A stretch of 64,000 nucleotides of DNA from Chryseobacterium camelliae (GTDB lineage Bacteria > Bacteroidota > Bacteroidia > Flavobacteriales > Weeksellaceae): NCBI RefSeq assembly GCF_002770595.1, contig NZ_CP022986.1:2108001-2172000 (forward strand), written 5' to 3'. Made by a program: the position numbers and the translations under genes. Numbering within the stretch: position 1 is the stretch's first letter; every line of letters starts with the position of its first letter. Shown here piece by piece: positions 9,000-17,914 of the stretch. The notes under the pieces were generated by a model. The model was given only the letters and a program-made list of their open reading frames with translations, was not told where the DNA came from and did not search any database.

Positions 9000-9565
9000 T
9001 GATCAGTTTACAGAAAATATTGTTATCCGGTTGTATAATAAGCTTAATTACTTGTAAAGCCCAAGAGTATCCTCTTAATACAGATTTCAGAAACATTCCG
9101 AATTATTCCTATTTAAAGGATATGAATAATGAATTGGATGCTTATACAGGCACATATAATACCTTTTTCAATGGAAACATAATAACTCTTTTTATTACAA
9201 AAGAAGCACATAAATTAATTGAATACACAAATCAAAAATTTTACAGAGATGTAGTATCAATAAAATTTATTGTGAAAGATTCTAATGGAATAGTTCTACA
9301 AAATAGCCAATCGGAAGACAGTCAAAAAAATGCTATTTATAGCATGAGAATAAATCCTTATTATAACATATTGACTATAAATTACAAAGGCACTAATTGT
9401 GGCGTAGGAAATGGTTTTATTTATTTAAAAAAGCTTAATTCCACACAGATCTCTTGGGAATATATTCCCGACAGTACCATCATCGACAGCAGCAAATGTC
9501 CGCCAGGGACTGATACGACGATCTATCTTCCGGAAACGAAAGATTTAATTTTCACAAAACAATGA
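8999..9565 (+). CDS. Small lipoprotein, tandem paralog 3 (probable DUF6705)
   Basis: Third copy, 188 residues, starting in a TAATG overlap with copy 2. The signal peptide ends SLITCKAQ. The N-terminal block (YPLNTDFRNIPNYSYLKDMN) is closest to copy 1, whereas the C-terminal block (KKLNSTQISWEYIPDSTI) is closest to copy 2. Such a mosaic fits recombination among copies. The central region (DSNGIVLQNSQSEDSQKNAIYS) is shorter than in copies 1 and 2. Confidence 0.75.
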   Translation: MISLQKILLSGCIISLITCKAQEYPLNTDFRNIPNYSYLKDMNNELDAYTGTYNTFFNGNIITLFITKEAHKLIEYTNQKFYRDVVSIKFIVKDSNGIVLQNSQSEDSQKNAIYSMRINPYYNILTINYKGTNCGVGNGFIYLKKLNSTQISWEYIPDSTIIDSSKCPPGTDTTIYLPETKDLIFTKQ

Positions 9566-10173
9566 TCAGATGTCTGATGCAATATTTTAAAATGGTGAAG
9601 CTAAAAATAATGGACTTAAAAATGATATTACTTTTACATGTGTTTTTAACAGCATGTTCATGTAGATCACAAGTACTGCCAATAAACACATCTTTGAAAG
9701 ATATTCCAGCAAATGCCTATGTTAAGGATCTCAATAATGAATTCGCATCTTATGTTGGAATGTATACGACCACCTATCAAGGCAATAATATCACCTTATA
9801 TATTACTAAGGTTGAAAATAAATTAGAAAAAAGTTCACAAAAGAATTATTATCTGGATGTGTTGGATATTAAATACATTGTTAAAAATGCATCCGGAAAT
9901 ATTCTTCAAGATACTCAAAATAACAATCTTCCCAAAATACATCTATACAGCATAGGTATAAGGCCGTATGAAAATTCTATTCATTTTTTTTATAGCGGTA
10001 CGAATTGCAGAGCCGGCTGGGGAAAGGTTATTTTAAAAAAAATTAATGCGACAGAAATTTCTTGGGAATATATTCCAAACAGCACCATTATTGACAGTGC
10101 TCAATGTCCGCCAGCAACAGATACTACGATTTATCTTCCGGAAACGAAAGATCTGATCTTCACAAAGCAATGA
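9562..10173 (+). CDS. Small lipoprotein, tandem paralog 4 (probable DUF6705)
   Basis: Fourth copy. The frame opens at an ATG overlapping the stop of copy 3 (ATGA), giving 203 residues, but the signal sequence MVKLKIMDLKMILLLHVFLTACSC suggests initiation at 9592 or 9610. The first ATG may serve translational coupling. It is the most diverged of the set (LPINTSLKDIPANAYVKDLNNEF) and has SAQCPPAT where the others have SxKCPPGT. It keeps YLPETKDLIFTKQ at the end. Confidence 0.72.
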   Translation: MIRCLMQYFKMVKLKIMDLKMILLLHVFLTACSCRSQVLPINTSLKDIPANAYVKDLNNEFASYVGMYTTTYQGNNITLYITKVENKLEKSSQKNYYLDVLDIKYIVKNASGNILQDTQNNNLPKIHLYSIGIRPYENSIHFFYSGTNCRAGWGKVILKKINATEISWEYIPNSTIIDSAQCPPATDTTIYLPETKDLIFTKQ

Positions 10174-10784
10174 ATAAGCCTGATGTAATATTAAAAAAAT
10201 TGATGGATATAAAAATAACAACATTAAAGAAAACATCACTTCTGATCTATATGGTCTGCATCTCGTCCTGCCAGGCACAAAATCTGCCTTTGTCTACGGC
10301 TTTATCAAATATTCCTAAAAATGCTCATGTAAAAGATTTAAACAATGAGCTGACACCATACATTGGTACTTATAAGGCAACTTTCAATGGGAATGAAATA
10401 ATTTTATTTATTTCTAAAGAAGATGACAAACATATGCATTATGGAAACCAAGAGTTCTATCGAGATGCTTTAGTAATGAAATATATAGTTACAAACTCTA
10501 CTGGAACTATTTTGCAGGATACAAAAAATAGTAATTCTTCTATTAATTTAGTCAGCACAAAGATTAAATCAGACGAAAATTCTGTAATATTTATTTACAG
10601 TGGTACCAAATGCGGTGTTGGCTGGGGAGATATTTATTTAAAAAAACTTAATTCCACACAGATCTCCTGGGAATATATTCCTGACAGTACCATTATTGAC
10701 AGCGCTAAATGTCCGCCAGGAACTGATATTACAATCTATCTTCCGGAAACGAAAGATCTGATTTTCACAAAGCAACAGAACTAA
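10170..10784 (+). CDS. Small lipoprotein, tandem paralog 5 (probable DUF6705)
   Basis: Fifth and last copy. The frame is open from 10104, but that part overlaps the conserved end of copy 4. The ATG at 10170 overlaps the stop of copy 4 (ATGA) and is preferred, giving 204 residues; the ATG at 10203 (MDIKITTLKKTSLL) would give a more compact signal peptide ending ISSCQAQ. The body begins LPLSTALSNIPKNAHVKDLNNEL, like copy 4, but its C-terminal 83 bases of identity are with copy 2. No further copy or terminator is apparent in the 124 bases that follow. Confidence 0.72.
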   Translation: MNKPDVILKKLMDIKITTLKKTSLLIYMVCISSCQAQNLPLSTALSNIPKNAHVKDLNNELTPYIGTYKATFNGNEIILFISKEDDKHMHYGNQEFYRDALVMKYIVTNSTGTILQDTKNSNSSINLVSTKIKSDENSVIFIYSGTKCGVGWGDIYLKKLNSTQISWEYIPDSTIIDSAKCPPGTDITIYLPETKDLIFTKQQN

Positions 10785-10908
10785 GATATGGTGTAAAACA
10801 CTTTAATGATTACCTGGAAATGAGCAATATTTTGGTTGTAAATTTAACTTCATTGGAGACCATTCACTGGTACAAACAGATAAGGTCCCAAGCCACTTCT
10901 GCATCCCA

Positions 10909-11247
10909 TCATTCCTTCTTCCCTATTTCCTTTATCTCCAGGGCAGGCTTCTTCAGGTTTTCTTTTGTAAACCGGTCTTCCAGAATTTTGTAGAAACCCC
11001 AGACTGCAATAACAGACAGAATCCAGCTGACCAGATTGATCCCTGAAAAGCCCATATAGTTATTGTCATCAAGGGCTTCAGGATCTGTAATGCCTTTGTA
11101 CATCCCGTAAGAAAATCCGAAAACCAGCTGTGTTCCCAGGTACACGCCTAAAGCCAGAAGGCCGTAATGCCATTTTGTTTTCCCGAATCGTTCAGCAAGG
11201 CCCGCATAGTACCGGTAAGCGGCAATCAGAATAAATAATCCTATCAT
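10909..11247 (-). CDS. Hypothetical small membrane protein
   Basis: About 112 residues with three hydrophobic segments (IGLFILIAAYRYYAGL, YGLLALGVYLGTQLVFGFSYG and LVSWILSVIAVWGFYKIL) and a charged C-terminal tail rich in Lys and Glu. The frame extends to a TTG at 11268, but the ATG at 11247 puts the first membrane helix at the N-terminus and is preferred. It lies 46 bases downstream of truA in the same direction and could be read with it. Function unknown. Confidence 0.65.
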   Translation of the reverse strand: MIGLFILIAAYRYYAGLAERFGKTKWHYGLLALGVYLGTQLVFGFSYGMYKGITDPEALDDNNYMGFSGINLVSWILSVIAVWGFYKILEDRFTKENLKKPALEIKEIGKKE

Positions 11248-11293
11248 CGTATTAGTTTTTGTATTCAATAAAATTTTATCATGTCATGTTTAA

Positions 11294-12025
11294 TCAAAAC
11301 TCATATCCGACATCCACCAGGTACAAGCCATGGCCGGGAGCCGAAGTTCCGGCTGCATTCCGGTTTTTATCTTCGATGATCCTGCGAAGATCATCAGATG
11401 GAATCTTTCCTGCGCCTATTTCCGCCATGGTTCCTACGATCGCCCGCACCATATTGCGCAGGAAACGGTTGGCAGAGACGGTAAATTTCAGTTCACTGCC
11501 GTTCTGCTCCCATTCGGCCTTGTAAATTTTGCAGATGTTGGTTTTATTATCCGTCTTCAGCTTGGCAAAGCTGGTGAAATCTTCGTATTCAAACAGGATC
11601 TTGCAGGCTTCATTCATGGGAATGATGTCCAGCGGCCTTTTCCAGTGCTGCCAGGCGGATTCCTGGGTGAAAGGGTTTTTCTCCAGGGAGATATAATATT
11701 CATATGTGCGGTAAGTAGCGTCAAAGCGTGCGTGGAAATCATCCTTTACCGGAAAAATCCTGTGTACGGCTATATCGGGCGGAAGAAAGCTGTTCAGCCG
11801 GTGCGGGAGATTCGCGTCAATTTCTTTTTGGGTATCGAAATGGGCAAATATCTTTCTGGCGTGGACACCGGTATCCGTACGTCCGGCTCCGGTGGTTTTA
11901 ATGTCTTCCCTGATAATGGTGGACAGTGCTTTTTCCATCTCTTCCTGCACGGAAACAGCGTCCGGCTGGATCTGATAACCGAAATAATTTTTGCCGTTGT
12001 ATGAAAATTCTATGAAGTACCTCAA
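11294..12025 (-). CDS. truA: tRNA pseudouridine synthase A
   Basis: TruA isomerises uridines 38-40 in the tRNA anticodon arm. The sequence has RYFIEFSYNGKNYFGYQIQP at the start, the catalytic Asp motif GRTDTGVHA, and the C-terminal RFLRNMVRAIVGTMAEIG. An ATG at 12064 is in frame, but a -7 box TATTTTTG on the minus strand (12052-12045) lies inside that extension, and TruA proteins normally begin at the RYFIEFSYNG block. The TTG at 12025 is therefore preferred, giving 243 residues. It is divergent from lpxK. Confidence 0.9.
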   Translation of the reverse strand: MRYFIEFSYNGKNYFGYQIQPDAVSVQEEMEKALSTIIREDIKTTGAGRTDTGVHARKIFAHFDTQKEIDANLPHRLNSFLPPDIAVHRIFPVKDDFHARFDATYRTYEYYISLEKNPFTQESAWQHWKRPLDIIPMNEACKILFEYEDFTSFAKLKTDNKTNICKIYKAEWEQNGSELKFTVSANRFLRNMVRAIVGTMAEIGAGKIPSDDLRRIIEDKNRNAAGTSAPGHGLYLVDVGYEF

Positions 12026-12132
12026 TGTCGTCTGAATAAGTGGACAAAAATACTTTAATTTCATGAATTATTACAGAAAACTACACGCAATAGTGAAGCA
12101 GATCCTGTTAAAATCATTATTTTTGTAAGCGT

Positions 12133-13158
12133 ATGAAAAGATGGTATCTGTATCCTTTTTCCCTTGGTTATCATTTCGTAACCGGTTTCCGGAACACCCT
12201 GTATGACCTTGGGCTTTTTAAGTCGACAAAGTTCAAAACACCGATCATTAATGTCGGTAACCTTTCTGTGGGTGGCAGCGGAAAATCCCCTATGGTGATG
12301 TACCTTGCGCAGTACCTGTCTAAGCACTACCGCACAGGGGTCCTTTCCCGCGGCTACGGAAGACTGTCGAAAGGATATGGCGTGACCAATTATGAAAGCA
12401 ACTACAAAACCGTGGGCGATGAAGCCATGCAGTTGTTTGAACGCTTTAAAAACCGTTTTGTGATTGCCGTTTGTGAGGACCGGGTTCCCGGAGCCCAGAA
12501 AGTGATTTCAGATATGGACCTGGACGTGCTTATTCTTGATGATGCCCTCCAGCACAGGGCAATAAAGCCCGGCTTTACCATACTGATGACAGATTTCAAT
12601 GATCCGTATTTCAGGGACCACCTGCTTCCTGCCGGTGACCTCAGGGAATCCAGGAAAGGGGCTAAAAGAGCGGATATTATTATGGTCAGCAAATGTCCAG
12701 ACGAGCTTACTGAGGAAACGAAACAGTATTATGTTTCACGGATCAGGCCGGAGCGCAGCCAGAAAGTCTTCTTTTCTTCCATCGGATATGATGAGAATGT
12801 CTACGGAAAAGAAAAAATGCTTCCGGATAACAACCTCAATTACTATGATATCCTGCTGATTACAGGAATTGCCAATCCAAAGCCTTTGCTGCAGCACCTT
12901 GCCAAATTCTCACAGCGGGTCAAGCATCTGAAATTCCGTGACCATCATAATTTTTCTGATGACGACATCAAAAAAATCATTGCCGAATATAAGAAACTAG
13001 GAGAATATAAACTGATCCTGACAACGGAAAAAGATTATGTACGCCTGAAAACATTCGATTACTTAAGGGATCTCGTATATTACTGGCCCATCAATGTCAT
13101 TATCGACCGTAAAGAAGAGTTCAACCAAATGATCCTTGATTATGTTAGAAAAAATTAA
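12133..13158 (+). CDS. lpxK: Tetraacyldisaccharide 4'-kinase
   Basis: LpxK phosphorylates the 4' position of the lipid A disaccharide at the inner membrane. The 341-residue protein has a hydrophobic N-terminus and the P-loop NVGNLSVGGSGKSP near residues 37-50, then LSRGYGRLSKG, VGDEAMQLF and DVLILDDALQHR, all characteristic of the family. Family members in Bacteroidota are of this length. The end overlaps the start of the purine nucleoside phosphorylase gene by 17 bases, so the two are probably translated from one mRNA. A -7 box candidate TATTTTTG sits at 12118-12125, very close to the ATG. Confidence 0.96.
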   Translation: MKRWYLYPFSLGYHFVTGFRNTLYDLGLFKSTKFKTPIINVGNLSVGGSGKSPMVMYLAQYLSKHYRTGVLSRGYGRLSKGYGVTNYESNYKTVGDEAMQLFERFKNRFVIAVCEDRVPGAQKVISDMDLDVLILDDALQHRAIKPGFTILMTDFNDPYFRDHLLPAGDLRESRKGAKRADIIMVSKCPDELTEETKQYYVSRIRPERSQKVFFSSIGYDENVYGKEKMLPDNNLNYYDILLITGIANPKPLLQHLAKFSQRVKHLKFRDHHNFSDDDIKKIIAEYKKLGEYKLILTTEKDYVRLKTFDYLRDLVYYWPINVIIDRKEEFNQMILDYVRKN

Positions 13159-13957
13159 GAAAACATCTGAATTCATCAGGAATATCATTCAGGAAACCCC
13201 TGATTTTGCCATTGTCCTGGGTTCCGGACTGGGAAAACTACAGGATGAAATAGAGCCGATCCATACTCTTGAATACCAGGATATCCCGGATTTCCCACAG
13301 ACTACGGTTGCCGGGCACAGCGGAAAACTGATCTATGGAATGCTTGAAGGCAAAAAGGTACTGATGATGAGCGGACGTTTCCACTATTATGAAGGGCACT
13401 CCATGGAAACAGTGGTATTCCCGATCAGGGTATTCCATTTGCTGGGTATTAAAAAACTGATCCTTTCCAATGCATCAGGCGGCGTGAATAAGGATTATCA
13501 GATCGGTGATATTGCCATTGTAAAGGACCACATCAATATGATGCCTGAGCATCCGCTCCGCGGCAGCAACATCGATGCTTTCGGACCGCGGTTTGTCGAT
13601 ATGAGCGAACCGTACAGCAGAAGCATGATTGCGGCAGCTGAACAGGTAGCCCGGGAACATAATATCCATATCCACCAAGGGGTATACGTTGCCCTGCAGG
13701 GACCTACTTTTGAGACACCGGCAGAGTACGGGATGATTAAAGCCATCGGAGGCGATATGGTAGGAATGAGCACTGTACCTGAAGTGATCGTTGCCCGCCA
13801 CATGAATATGGAAGTATTCTGTATTTCCGTGATTACAGACCTGGGAGGACCGGATATTGCCTATGCAGTATCGCATGAAGAAGTCCTTAATGCCGCTAAC
13901 AAAGCTATGCCGGATGTTATTTCCCTGGTCAAAGGACTGCTGAAGAGCATCAGCTGA
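13142..13957 (+). CDS. punA: Purine nucleoside phosphorylase, type I trimeric family
   Basis: Phosphorolysis of purine nucleosides to base and ribose 1-phosphate in the cytoplasm (salvage). Visible motifs are the phosphate-binding VLGSGLGKL near the N-terminus, TVAGHSGKLIYG, SGRFHYYEGH, LILSNASGGVN, ALQGPTFETPAEY and the purine-binding DMVGMSTVPEVIVARH region. The frame opens with a TTG at 13136 but ATG 13142 (MLEKIKKTSEF) is the natural start, giving 271 residues. It overlaps lpxK, the same frame-shifted junction making a two-gene operon. Confidence 0.94.
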   Translation: MLEKIKKTSEFIRNIIQETPDFAIVLGSGLGKLQDEIEPIHTLEYQDIPDFPQTTVAGHSGKLIYGMLEGKKVLMMSGRFHYYEGHSMETVVFPIRVFHLLGIKKLILSNASGGVNKDYQIGDIAIVKDHINMMPEHPLRGSNIDAFGPRFVDMSEPYSRSMIAAAEQVAREHNIHIHQGVYVALQGPTFETPAEYGMIKAIGGDMVGMSTVPEVIVARHMNMEVFCISVITDLGGPDIAYAVSHEEVLNAANKAMPDVISLVKGLLKSIS

Positions 13958-14047
13958 TCATTTATAGAAATTTTCAATCTTTTAAATTTTCCCTGAACAC
14001 TTTTAAATTGCTATTCATTATTTAGATTTGTACAAAATTTTAGTGAA

Positions 14048-14563
14048 ATGAAAAAGCTGTTGCTGTTATTAATGATGGGTATATTTGGATTGGGCTGTTC
14101 ACAACAGGCTCCGAAAGTTCTTAAAACGGGATTTTCAAAGGAGGCTTTACAGCAGAAACTGCAAGATGAGGATGGAAAAATCATTACGGTCCAGCAAATC
14201 CTGGATCAGCATAAAGGAAAGGTTGTCGTGCTTGATTTCTGGGCCGGATGGTGCAGGGATTGTCTGAAAGCCTTGCCTAAAGCCGAGGAACTGGAAAAAA
14301 ACAACCCTGATGTTGATTTTGTATTCCTTTCTCTTGAACGCTCTAAAGAAGGTTTTGATAAAAACCTGGAACGATTCCATATGAAGGACAAGGCCAATTA
14401 CTGGTTTGCTTCCGGATGGAAAAATGACTTCAATAATTATGTAGACCTGAACTGGATCCCAAGGTATATGGTGATTGACCAAAAATCCGGTATCGCCAAA
14501 TATTATGCGATATCCCCTGAAGATCCGGACATCCAGTCAACCATAGACAGGCTGTCAAAATAA
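14048..14563 (+). CDS. Thioredoxin-fold lipoprotein
   Basis: A 171-residue periplasmic thiol-disulfide protein anchored as a lipoprotein (lipobox GLGCS, Cys17). The active site is WAGWCRDC at residues 65-72 inside KVVVLDFWAGWC, and WIPRYMVID supplies the cis-Pro region. It is shorter than the TlpA-like protein at 1368 and lacks the N-terminal extra domain. It stands alone between the phosphorylase and the acetyltransferase. The redox partner cannot be inferred. Confidence 0.85.
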   Translation: MKKLLLLLMMGIFGLGCSQQAPKVLKTGFSKEALQQKLQDEDGKIITVQQILDQHKGKVVVLDFWAGWCRDCLKALPKAEELEKNNPDVDFVFLSLERSKEGFDKNLERFHMKDKANYWFASGWKNDFNNYVDLNWIPRYMVIDQKSGIAKYYAISPEDPDIQSTIDRLSK

Positions 14564-14640
14564 GGAATTGATATCTCAGACAGTCACTTTATAAATTATT
14601 GCACTTATTGTATATCTGATAACTTTTAATCTATTATCTT

Positions 14641-15096
14641 ATGATCACCAGAGAAGCTACCTTAAAGGACTTAGATATTCTCCTTGAATTCGAACAGGGT
14701 ATAATTGCCGCAGAAAGGCCTTTTGACAGTACGTTAAAAGAAGGCGAGATTCATTATTATGACCTGAGAAGCCTTATCCAGTCTCCTAACGCTGCCGTAA
14801 TAGTAGTGGAAGATCAGGGCCAGGTAATCGGCTCCGGATATGCCCTGATCAGAAAGGCGGAGAAAGATTATAATCAGTTCACAGAATATGTATACCTGGG
14901 ATTTATGTATGTACAACCGGACTCCAGAGGAAAAGGAATCAATAAAATGATTACCGATGCCCTGATTTCATGGTCAGAATCTAAAAACATTCCAGAAATC
15001 CGGCTGGATGTATATGCTCAGAATGAGCCTGCGCTGAAAGCATATGAAAAGGCAGGATTCGAACCCTTACTGGTCACCATGCGTTTAAAACCTTGA
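14641..15096 (+). CDS. GNAT family N-acetyltransferase
   Basis: A 151-residue single-domain GNAT protein. The acetyl-CoA pyrophosphate loop is seen as VQPDSRGKGINKMI, and the C-terminal LDVYAQNEPALKAYEKAGFEPL is the classic beta5-alpha4 segment of the fold. The substrate is unknown. It is followed by dinB in the same direction after 75 bases. Confidence 0.88.
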   Translation: MITREATLKDLDILLEFEQGIIAAERPFDSTLKEGEIHYYDLRSLIQSPNAAVIVVEDQGQVIGSGYALIRKAEKDYNQFTEYVYLGFMYVQPDSRGKGINKMITDALISWSESKNIPEIRLDVYAQNEPALKAYEKAGFEPLLVTMRLKP

Positions 15097-15171
15097 AACG
15101 AATCATCTTTTGGCTGGGCAATACTTTGCCCATCACCATCTGAAGTAATAAATGATCCATATCTTTGTGAT

Positions 15172-16269
15172 ATGGATTTTCCTTTTCAGATACGCAAAAT
15201 CATTCATGTGGATATGGATGCGTTCTATGCATCCGTAGAACAGCATGATGACCCATCGCTGAAAGGGAAAGCCATTGCCGTTGGCGGACAGCACCGCGGT
15301 GTAGTGGCTGCAGCCAGTTATGAGGCCAGGAAATACGGCGTCCGCTCTGCCATGCCCAGCAAAACCGCGATGGAAAAATGTCCGCATCTCATCTTTGTCC
15401 CTCCCCGCTTTCCGCGTTACAAAGAAATTTCGGCCAAGATCAGGGAGATATTTCACGAATATACGGACCTTGTGGAGCCGCTATCCCTGGACGAAGCGTA
15501 CCTGGATGTCACTGAAAATAAAAAGGGAATGGAATCGGCCAACGAAATTGCCCGGGATATCCGCCGCAGGATTTTCGAGGAAACCGGCCTTACCGCTTCT
15601 GCCGGGGTATCCGTCAATAAATTCCTGGCGAAAGTTGCCTCAGACATCAACAAACCCAACGGGCAGAAAACGATTCACCCGGACCGTATTGAAAGCTTCC
15701 TGGAAGAGCTTCCGGTAGAAAAATTCTACGGTGTAGGGAAAGTTACCGCCAATAAAATGTTCACCATGGGCATCTTCAAAGGCAAAGACCTGAAGAAAAA
15801 AACACTGGAGGAGCTCACCCGGCTCTTCGGAAAGTCCGGATCGTATTATTACCATGTGGTACGCGGAATCCATAACTCTGAAGTAAAGCCCCACCGCATC
15901 CAGAAAAGTGTGGCTGTGGAGCGTACCTTTTCAGAAGACCTGATGGATGACCAGCAGATCAATGAAAAACTGGAAAGCCTGAGCCAGGAACTCCACCAGA
16001 GGCTTCAGAAAAACAATATTCTTGGACGCTCCCTCACCCTGAAGATCAAGTACAAGGATTTTTCATTGTTTACCCGCAGCATCACCCAGGAAGAATACTT
16101 CAGTTCACCGTCACAATATCTTGAAACCGGAAAAAAACTCTGGGAGCTACGCCCGTTTGACAAACCTGTACGGCTATTAGGCCTTTCAGTTTCTCAGCTG
16201 AATACCGAAGAGAAGAAACAGGTTTCGGTTCAACTAAAACTCCCGTTTAAGGAATTCGAAAAGGATTAA
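15172..16269 (+). CDS. dinB: DNA polymerase IV (Y family)
   Basis: Error-prone translesion polymerase of the DinB branch, 365 residues. The catalytic carboxylates are in HVDMDAFYASVE near the N-terminus and in LSLDEAYLDVT near residues 103-113. The palm/thumb region has SAGVSVNKFLAKVASD and the helix-hairpin GVGKVTANKM, and a little-finger domain follows. It lacks an obvious C-terminal beta-clamp peptide (QLxLF), but QLKLPF near the end (VQLKLPFKEFEKD) fits that role. No LexA box was recognised upstream. Confidence 0.95.
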   Translation: MDFPFQIRKIIHVDMDAFYASVEQHDDPSLKGKAIAVGGQHRGVVAAASYEARKYGVRSAMPSKTAMEKCPHLIFVPPRFPRYKEISAKIREIFHEYTDLVEPLSLDEAYLDVTENKKGMESANEIARDIRRRIFEETGLTASAGVSVNKFLAKVASDINKPNGQKTIHPDRIESFLEELPVEKFYGVGKVTANKMFTMGIFKGKDLKKKTLEELTRLFGKSGSYYYHVVRGIHNSEVKPHRIQKSVAVERTFSEDLMDDQQINEKLESLSQELHQRLQKNNILGRSLTLKIKYKDFSLFTRSITQEEYFSSPSQYLETGKKLWELRPFDKPVRLLGLSVSQLNTEEKKQVSVQLKLPFKEFEKD

Positions 16270-16313
16270 TGGAATTTTTTCACTATCTTGTAGTAACCAA
16301 ATTTCAAGAATTT

Positions 16314-17786
16314 ATGAATCAAACGATGATCCAATATTTCCACTGGTATACAGAACAGGGTGGAAAACTGTGGAAACAGGCACAAGAAGAAGCACAACAT
16401 TTAGCAGAACTGGGAATTACCTCCGTGTGGTTTCCACCGGCATACAAAGGCGCAAGCGGCGGGTACTCTATCGGATACGATACGTATGACCTCTTTGATC
16501 TGGGAGAATTTGACCAGAAAGATACCGTGCCTACCAAATACGGAACCAAGGATGAATACCTGGCCGCCATTAAAACACTGAAGGAACACAATATCCAGAT
16601 CATTGTGGATATCGTGCTCAACCATAAAGGGGGCGGAGACGAACTGGAAACTTTTCCTGTCGTTAAGGTCGATGAGAATGACCGGGATAAAATTATCTCG
16701 GATGAATTTGAAATACAATCGTATACAAAATTTACCTTTCCGGGAAGAAATAAAAAATACTCTGATTTTGAATGGAACTTTACCTGTTTTAGCGGTGTAG
16801 ACTATGCAGAAGGCATGGAGTCGCATATTTATAAGATCAAATCCGAATACGGGGACACCTGGGAAGAAATGATCGGAGATGAAAAAGGAAATTACGACTA
16901 CCTCATGTTCAATGATATTGAGCACAGGAATCCCCACGTACGCGAAGAGCTTAATTATTGGGCAAAATGGTATTTTGAGCAGACTGATTTTGACGGGGTC
17001 CGTCTGGATGCCGTAAAACATATCTCCTATGATTTTTATAAGGAATGGCTGACTTTACTGCGGTCCAATTCCGGCAAAAATATTTTTGCAGTAGGTGAAT
17101 ACTGGGCTCCCGGGCGCCTGCCGCTGCTCCGCAAATACATTGAGGCCACCGAAGGATGCATGAGCCTCTTCGACAGCTCGCTGCACCATAATCTACATAA
17201 TGCCTCCGTTGAAGGCAATACCTATGACCTCAGGCGGATTTTTGATGAAACGCTGACCAAAGAAGATCCCCTGCACTCCGTTACCCTGGTAGACAACCAT
17301 GATACGCAGCCGTTACAGGACCTGGAAGCTCCGGTGGAAGAATGGTTCAAGCCTCTGGCCTACGCACTGATCTTGCTGAGGCAGGACGGATACCCATGCG
17401 TTTTCTATCCTGATCTTTATGGTGCCCATTATGTAGATAAAGACAAAGAAGGCAACGACCAGGAAATATTCCTGAATAAAGTGGATGGTATTGAGGAAAT
17501 GCTTAAAGTACGGAAAGACAATGCCTATGGTGAACAAAGGGATTATTTTGAAGATGCCAACTGCTTAGGCTGGGTACGAGAAGGCGATGATGAACATTCT
17601 GGCTGTGCCGTAGTGCTGAGCAATAAAGACGCCTATGAAAAACCTATGGAAATGGGTGAACGGTATATCGGGCAGACTTTTTATGATGTCTTGGGAAGGA
17701 CGGAAGATAAAGTAACGATTGATGAAAACGGCTGGGGAACATTTCCTGTTCCGGCAGGAAACGTCAGCGTCTGGATTGCTGAATAA
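16314..17786 (+). CDS. amyA: Cytoplasmic alpha-amylase, GH13
   Basis: Hydrolyses alpha-1,4-glucans. The frame is open from an ATG at 16269 that overlaps the dinB stop, but the family begins at MNQTMIQYFHWYTEQGG, so ATG 16314 is preferred (490 residues). The GH13 regions are present in order: DIVLNHKGGGDE (region I), GVRLDAVKH with the nucleophile Asp (II), AVGEYW with the acid/base Glu (III) and VDNHDTQP with the stabilising Asp (IV). There is no signal peptide, in line with AmyA-type intracellular enzymes of the GH13_5 kind. A terminator follows at 17813-17887. Confidence 0.93.
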   Translation: MNQTMIQYFHWYTEQGGKLWKQAQEEAQHLAELGITSVWFPPAYKGASGGYSIGYDTYDLFDLGEFDQKDTVPTKYGTKDEYLAAIKTLKEHNIQIIVDIVLNHKGGGDELETFPVVKVDENDRDKIISDEFEIQSYTKFTFPGRNKKYSDFEWNFTCFSGVDYAEGMESHIYKIKSEYGDTWEEMIGDEKGNYDYLMFNDIEHRNPHVREELNYWAKWYFEQTDFDGVRLDAVKHISYDFYKEWLTLLRSNSGKNIFAVGEYWAPGRLPLLRKYIEATEGCMSLFDSSLHHNLHNASVEGNTYDLRRIFDETLTKEDPLHSVTLVDNHDTQPLQDLEAPVEEWFKPLAYALILLRQDGYPCVFYPDLYGAHYVDKDKEGNDQEIFLNKVDGIEEMLKVRKDNAYGEQRDYFEDANCLGWVREGDDEHSGCAVVLSNKDAYEKPMEMGERYIGQTFYDVLGRTEDKVTIDENGWGTFPVPAGNVSVWIAE

Positions 17787-17812
17787 ATAAAATTACATAT
17801 TCATTCATACGG

Positions 17813-17887
17813 TTACTCCGCAGAAGTCTGATGTTGCTGTGCTTTAACAGGTTCAACTATAAAAGATTTCTACGGAGTGATTTTTTT
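17813..17887 (+). terminator. Intrinsic terminator after alpha-amylase
   Basis: A long imperfect hairpin pairs TACTCCGCAGAAGTCT (from 17814) with AGATTTCTACGGAGTGA (to 17880) and is followed by a run of seven T residues. Confidence 0.65.
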
Positions 17888-17914
17888 ATTCTTACCTGTA
17901 ATTTCCGGATAACC

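Noticed and set aside
10104..10169. Upstream part of the frame of the fifth lipoprotein
   Set aside because: It overlaps the conserved end of copy 4 in another frame; the ATG overlapping the copy 4 stop or a later one is the more likely start.
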